Shown here: positions 61,573-64,000 of the stretch, one piece after another
How the letters are laid out: each line of letters starts with the position of its first letter
Numbering within the stretch: position 1 is the stretch's first letter
Position numbers and translations under genes: made by a program
NCBI GenBank assembly: GCA_002329155.1
Contig: DCXY01000022.1
Location: 31,237 to 95,236 of the forward strand
Origin: Stenotrophomonas sp. UBA2124
GTDB lineage: Bacteria; Pseudomonadota; Gammaproteobacteria; Xanthomonadales; Xanthomonadaceae
DNA: 64,000 bases
Reading direction: 5' to 3'
Notes under the pieces: model-generated
What the model saw: the letters and a program-made list of their open reading frames with translations, nothing else
Database searches by the model: none
Told to the model about the DNA's origin: nothing

Positions 61573-64000
61573 ATGAATCGTGTTTATCGACTGGTTTACA
61601 ACCGTACGCTCGGCGTCTGGCAGGTGGCATCGGAACTGGTGAAGGCAGCGCGTGGCGGCGTTGACAAGGGTGAGGGGCTGTCCACGGCCGCACTGCACCC
61701 GGTGAGTTTCGCACTGTGGCTGGCACTGGGCTGGGTCGGCCTGGCAATGCCACTTTCCGCGCAGCAGGCACCGGCCGGGCGCATCATCGCCGACCCCAGT
61801 GCACCGGAGAAGCAGCGGCCCACGGTAATCACCTCCGCCAATGGCACGCCGCAGGTGAACATCACCACGCCCAGCAAGGGCGGCGTTTCGCGCAATACGT
61901 ACAGCCAGTTCGACGTTGGCGGCGAAGGCGCCATCCTCAACAATTCACGCACTGACGTGCAGACCCAGCTGGGTGGTTGGGTACAGGGCAATCCATGGCT
62001 GGCCACGGGCACCGCGCGGGTCATTCTCAACGAGATCAACAGCAGCAACCCCAGCCAGCTGCGGGGCTATGTGGAAGTGGCGGGTGACCGCGCACAGGTG
62101 ATCATTGCCAACCCTGCCGGCATCCAGGTTGATGGTGGTGGCTTCCTCAACGCCAACCGGGTGACGCTGACCACGGGTACGCCCATGGTCAATGGTGGCG
62201 TGCTTGAGGGCTATCGGGTAGAGGGCGGTGCGGTCCGCATCAGCGGCAATGGTCTTGATGCCAGCCGCGTTGATTACACCGACATCATCACCCGTTCGCT
62301 TGAAGTCAATGCGGGCATCTGGGCGCAGCAGCTGCAGGCCAGCCTGGGTGCGAATGTGGTCAAGGCAGATAACAGCCAGGCCAGTGCCGTGCAGGTCAGC
62401 GGGCCGGTTCCTGCCTTCGCATTGGATGTGGGTGCATTGGGTGGCATGTACGCCAACAAGATCTGGCTGGTTGGCAATGAGCATGGCCTGGGCATGCGCA
62501 ATGCCGGGCAGATCGGCGCCCAGGCCGGGCAACTGGTGGTAACCGCTGCCGGAAGACTGGAGAACAGCGGCGCGCTGCACTCACAGGAAGATGCCCGCCT
62601 GTCTGCAGAGGCGGGTGTGGCCAACAGCGGCACCATCAGCGCCGCACGCGAATTGAGCATTGGGACAGCTGCTGATCTGGATAACAGCGGCGGCACGCTC
62701 AATGCGCGCAGGCTGGATGTCAGTGCCGGCTCACTGCGAAATCACGCTGGTGCCATCGAACAGGTGGGAGCGCAGGCGCTGGAAGTGCAGGCTGCCAGCG
62801 TGACCAATCGCAACGGTGGCCGTATTGGTGCCGTGGTGGAGGCAAGCGCAGGCAATGGCGGCGCGGGCGGTGGCACTTCGGGCGGTAGTGACAACAACGG
62901 TGGTGGAGGCCAGGGCAGTGGCAACGGCGCCGGTGGCGGCGGTGGAGTGGGTACACCGCCCATTGCCGTGCCCTTGGCGGCGGGCCGTCTGAATATCGCA
63001 GCCACGCTGGACAATGACGGTGGGCGTATTGATCCGGTAGGAGCGGCCACGCTCAACGTATCGGCCGGGCTGGACAACAGTGGCGGAAAGCTCGGCGTGG
63101 AGGCGCTGCAGATTGCCGGAGGCGACCTGCGCAACGTGGCCGGCACCCTCAAGGTGCTGGGCAATGCAGATGTGCGCGCCGCCGGGATCGACAATAGTGG
63201 CGGCCAGTGGAGTGTGTCCGGCGTGTTCAAGCTGGCAGCCGGCAGCCTGCGCAATCATCTGGGCAGCATCGAGCAGGTGGCCAACCAGAGTTCGTCCTGG
63301 TTGGTGAGTGGCCAGCTGGACAACAGCGCCGGCACCATCGCCAGCAATGCGCAGGCACTGACCCTGACTGCCGGCAGCCTGATCAATGAGGACGGCACGA
63401 TCAGCCATGCCGGCGATCAGGGCCTGAGTCTGACCACTGGCACCTTGAATGGGCAGCGCGGCACCATCGCCACGGCAGGCAGCCTGAGCCTGAAGGCAGG
63501 CGCGGTAGACCACCGCAATGCCACGCTCAATGCCAAGCAGCTCACCCTGGATGCGGCCAGCTTCGACAACCGTAGCGGCTCCGTGGTGGCCACCGGCACG
63601 CAGGCCAACACCCTTACCGTGCAGGGTGTGCTGGACAATGGCAACGGTGGCACGCTGGCCAGCAATGGCGACCTGTCACTGAAGGCGGCCACGCTGGGCA
63701 ATGCCGGCGGCACCATCCAGCATGCGGGCAGCGGCACGCTGGCCATCGATGCGGCCACGCTCAACGGGCAGGGTGGCAGCATCATCGGTAACGGCACGCT
63801 GGCCATCACCGGCCAAACGACCAACCTGAGTCAGGGCACCACCTCGGCCCAGCGCATCAGCATCACGACGGATGAGCTGAGCAACGCAGGCGGCCAGCTG
63901 GCAGCCACCAGCACCGATACATTGAACCTGCAGGTGCGCAATACGCTGGACAACACCGGCGGCACCATCGGCAGCAATGGCAATGTGGATATCCACACCG
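61573..64000 (+). CDS. TpsA filamentous hemagglutinin/CdiA-like exoprotein, 5' part (3' end outside window)
   Basis: The frame is open for 809 codons to the window edge without a stop. It begins with an extended signal peptide (ESPR; MNRVYRLVYNRTLGVWQVAS, signal core around 45-65), then the TPS domain (VNITTPSKGGVSRNTYSQF, GYVEVAGDRAQVIIANPAGI, GFLNANRVTLTTGTP) recognised by TpsB. After it come hemagglutinin-type repeats (LENSGALHSQEDARL, LDNSGGTLNARRL and many more), interrupted by a Gly/Asn-rich linker around residues 430-460. Such proteins act as adhesins or contact-dependent growth inhibition toxins; the deciding C-terminus lies beyond the window. GGAAAGGAAGC precedes the ATG. Confidence 0.93.
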   Translation, partial: MNRVYRLVYNRTLGVWQVASELVKAARGGVDKGEGLSTAALHPVSFALWLALGWVGLAMPLSAQQAPAGRIIADPSAPEKQRPTVITSANGTPQVNITTPSKGGVSRNTYSQFDVGGEGAILNNSRTDVQTQLGGWVQGNPWLATGTARVILNEINSSNPSQLRGYVEVAGDRAQVIIANPAGIQVDGGGFLNANRVTLTTGTPMVNGGVLEGYRVEGGAVRISGNGLDASRVDYTDIITRSLEVNAGIWAQQLQASLGANVVKADNSQASAVQVSGPVPAFALDVGALGGMYANKIWLVGNEHGLGMRNAGQIGAQAGQLVVTAAGRLENSGALHSQEDARLSAEAGVANSGTISAARELSIGTAADLDNSGGTLNARRLDVSAGSLRNHAGAIEQVGAQALEVQAASVTNRNGGRIGAVVEASAGNGGAGGGTSGGSDNNGGGGQGSGNGAGGGGGVGTPPIAVPLAAGRLNIAATLDNDGGRIDPVGAATLNVSAGLDNSGGKLGVEALQIAGGDLRNVAGTLKVLGNADVRAAGIDNSGGQWSVSGVFKLAAGSLRNHLGSIEQVANQSSSWLVSGQLDNSAGTIASNAQALTLTAGSLINEDGTISHAGDQGLSLTTGTLNGQRGTIATAGSLSLKAGAVDHRNATLNAKQLTLDAASFDNRSGSVVATGTQANTLTVQGVLDNGNGGTLASNGDLSLKAATLGNAGGTIQHAGSGTLAIDAATLNGQGGSIIGNGTLAITGQTTNLSQGTTSAQRISITTDELSNAGGQLAATSTDTLNLQVRNTLDNTGGTIGSNGNVDIHT

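Overview
The window is GC-rich chromosomal DNA that I place in the Lysobacteraceae (Xanthomonadaceae), most probably Stenotrophomonas or a close relative. The grounds are a fused aspartate kinase/diaminopimelate decarboxylase gene, the MurD2/MurL route to D-glutamate in peptidoglycan, an XgtA-type alpha-glucosidase, a SUF-only Fe-S operon with a Xanthomonas-type regulator, many TonB-dependent receptors, and dense REP-like palindromes beginning GTAG, including one SMAG-like GTAG hairpin. I found no prophage, insertion sequence, CRISPR array, tRNA or rRNA.

Layout. 1-6.5 kb: the 3' end of an RND efflux pump, an orphan LuxR-type response regulator, a 3-hydroxybutyrate module (dehydrogenase plus oligomer hydrolase) and a hutD gene whose end has been rebuilt by a REP duplication. 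6.5-18.8 kb: an iron island with three Fur-like boxes. It holds a flavin-based redox operon (PepSY membrane protein, DUF2271, DUF4198, ApbE, membrane flavoreductase), two TonB-dependent siderophore receptors each preceded by a small anchored protein, and a PiuC hydroxylase with a Sel1 protein. 18.9-19.6 kb: four tandem 158-bp REP units. 19.6-26.2 kb: a SUF operon (regulator, sufB, a LprI-type gene, sufC, sufD, sufS, GNAT, Rieske).

26.4-37 kb: a SET-domain methyltransferase, a second REP array, small lipoproteins and DUF proteins, an HU protein with a Lys/Ala tail, OsmC, a glycine-zipper protein, an amidohydrolase, a VOC protein and two tandem PhzF paralogues. 37.3-45.2 kb: amino-acid and cell-wall housekeeping genes (lysC-lysA fusion, murL, murD2, dienelactone hydrolase, ispB). 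45.2-58.4 kb: a maltose/maltodextrin utilisation region (XgtA-type alpha-glucosidase, TonB receptor, GH97 alpha-glucosidase, MFS transporter, GH13 amylase, LacI regulator) tied together by three identical 14-bp operators, interrupted by one low-GC orphan gene. 58.6-64 kb: ssb, then a two-partner secretion pair (TpsB transporter and a TpsA exoprotein that runs off the window).

Functionally, the iron island links ferric-siderophore import to reduction in the periplasm, and next to it the SUF operon uses iron for cluster assembly. The maltodextrin genes form a complete path from outer-membrane uptake through periplasmic cleavage to inner-membrane transport and cytoplasmic hydrolysis. The most novel-looking items are the flavinylation operon, the two receptor-linked small proteins, the regular REP arrays (including the hutD stop-loss), and the Cys-rich or sRNA-like segment before the TPS genes.
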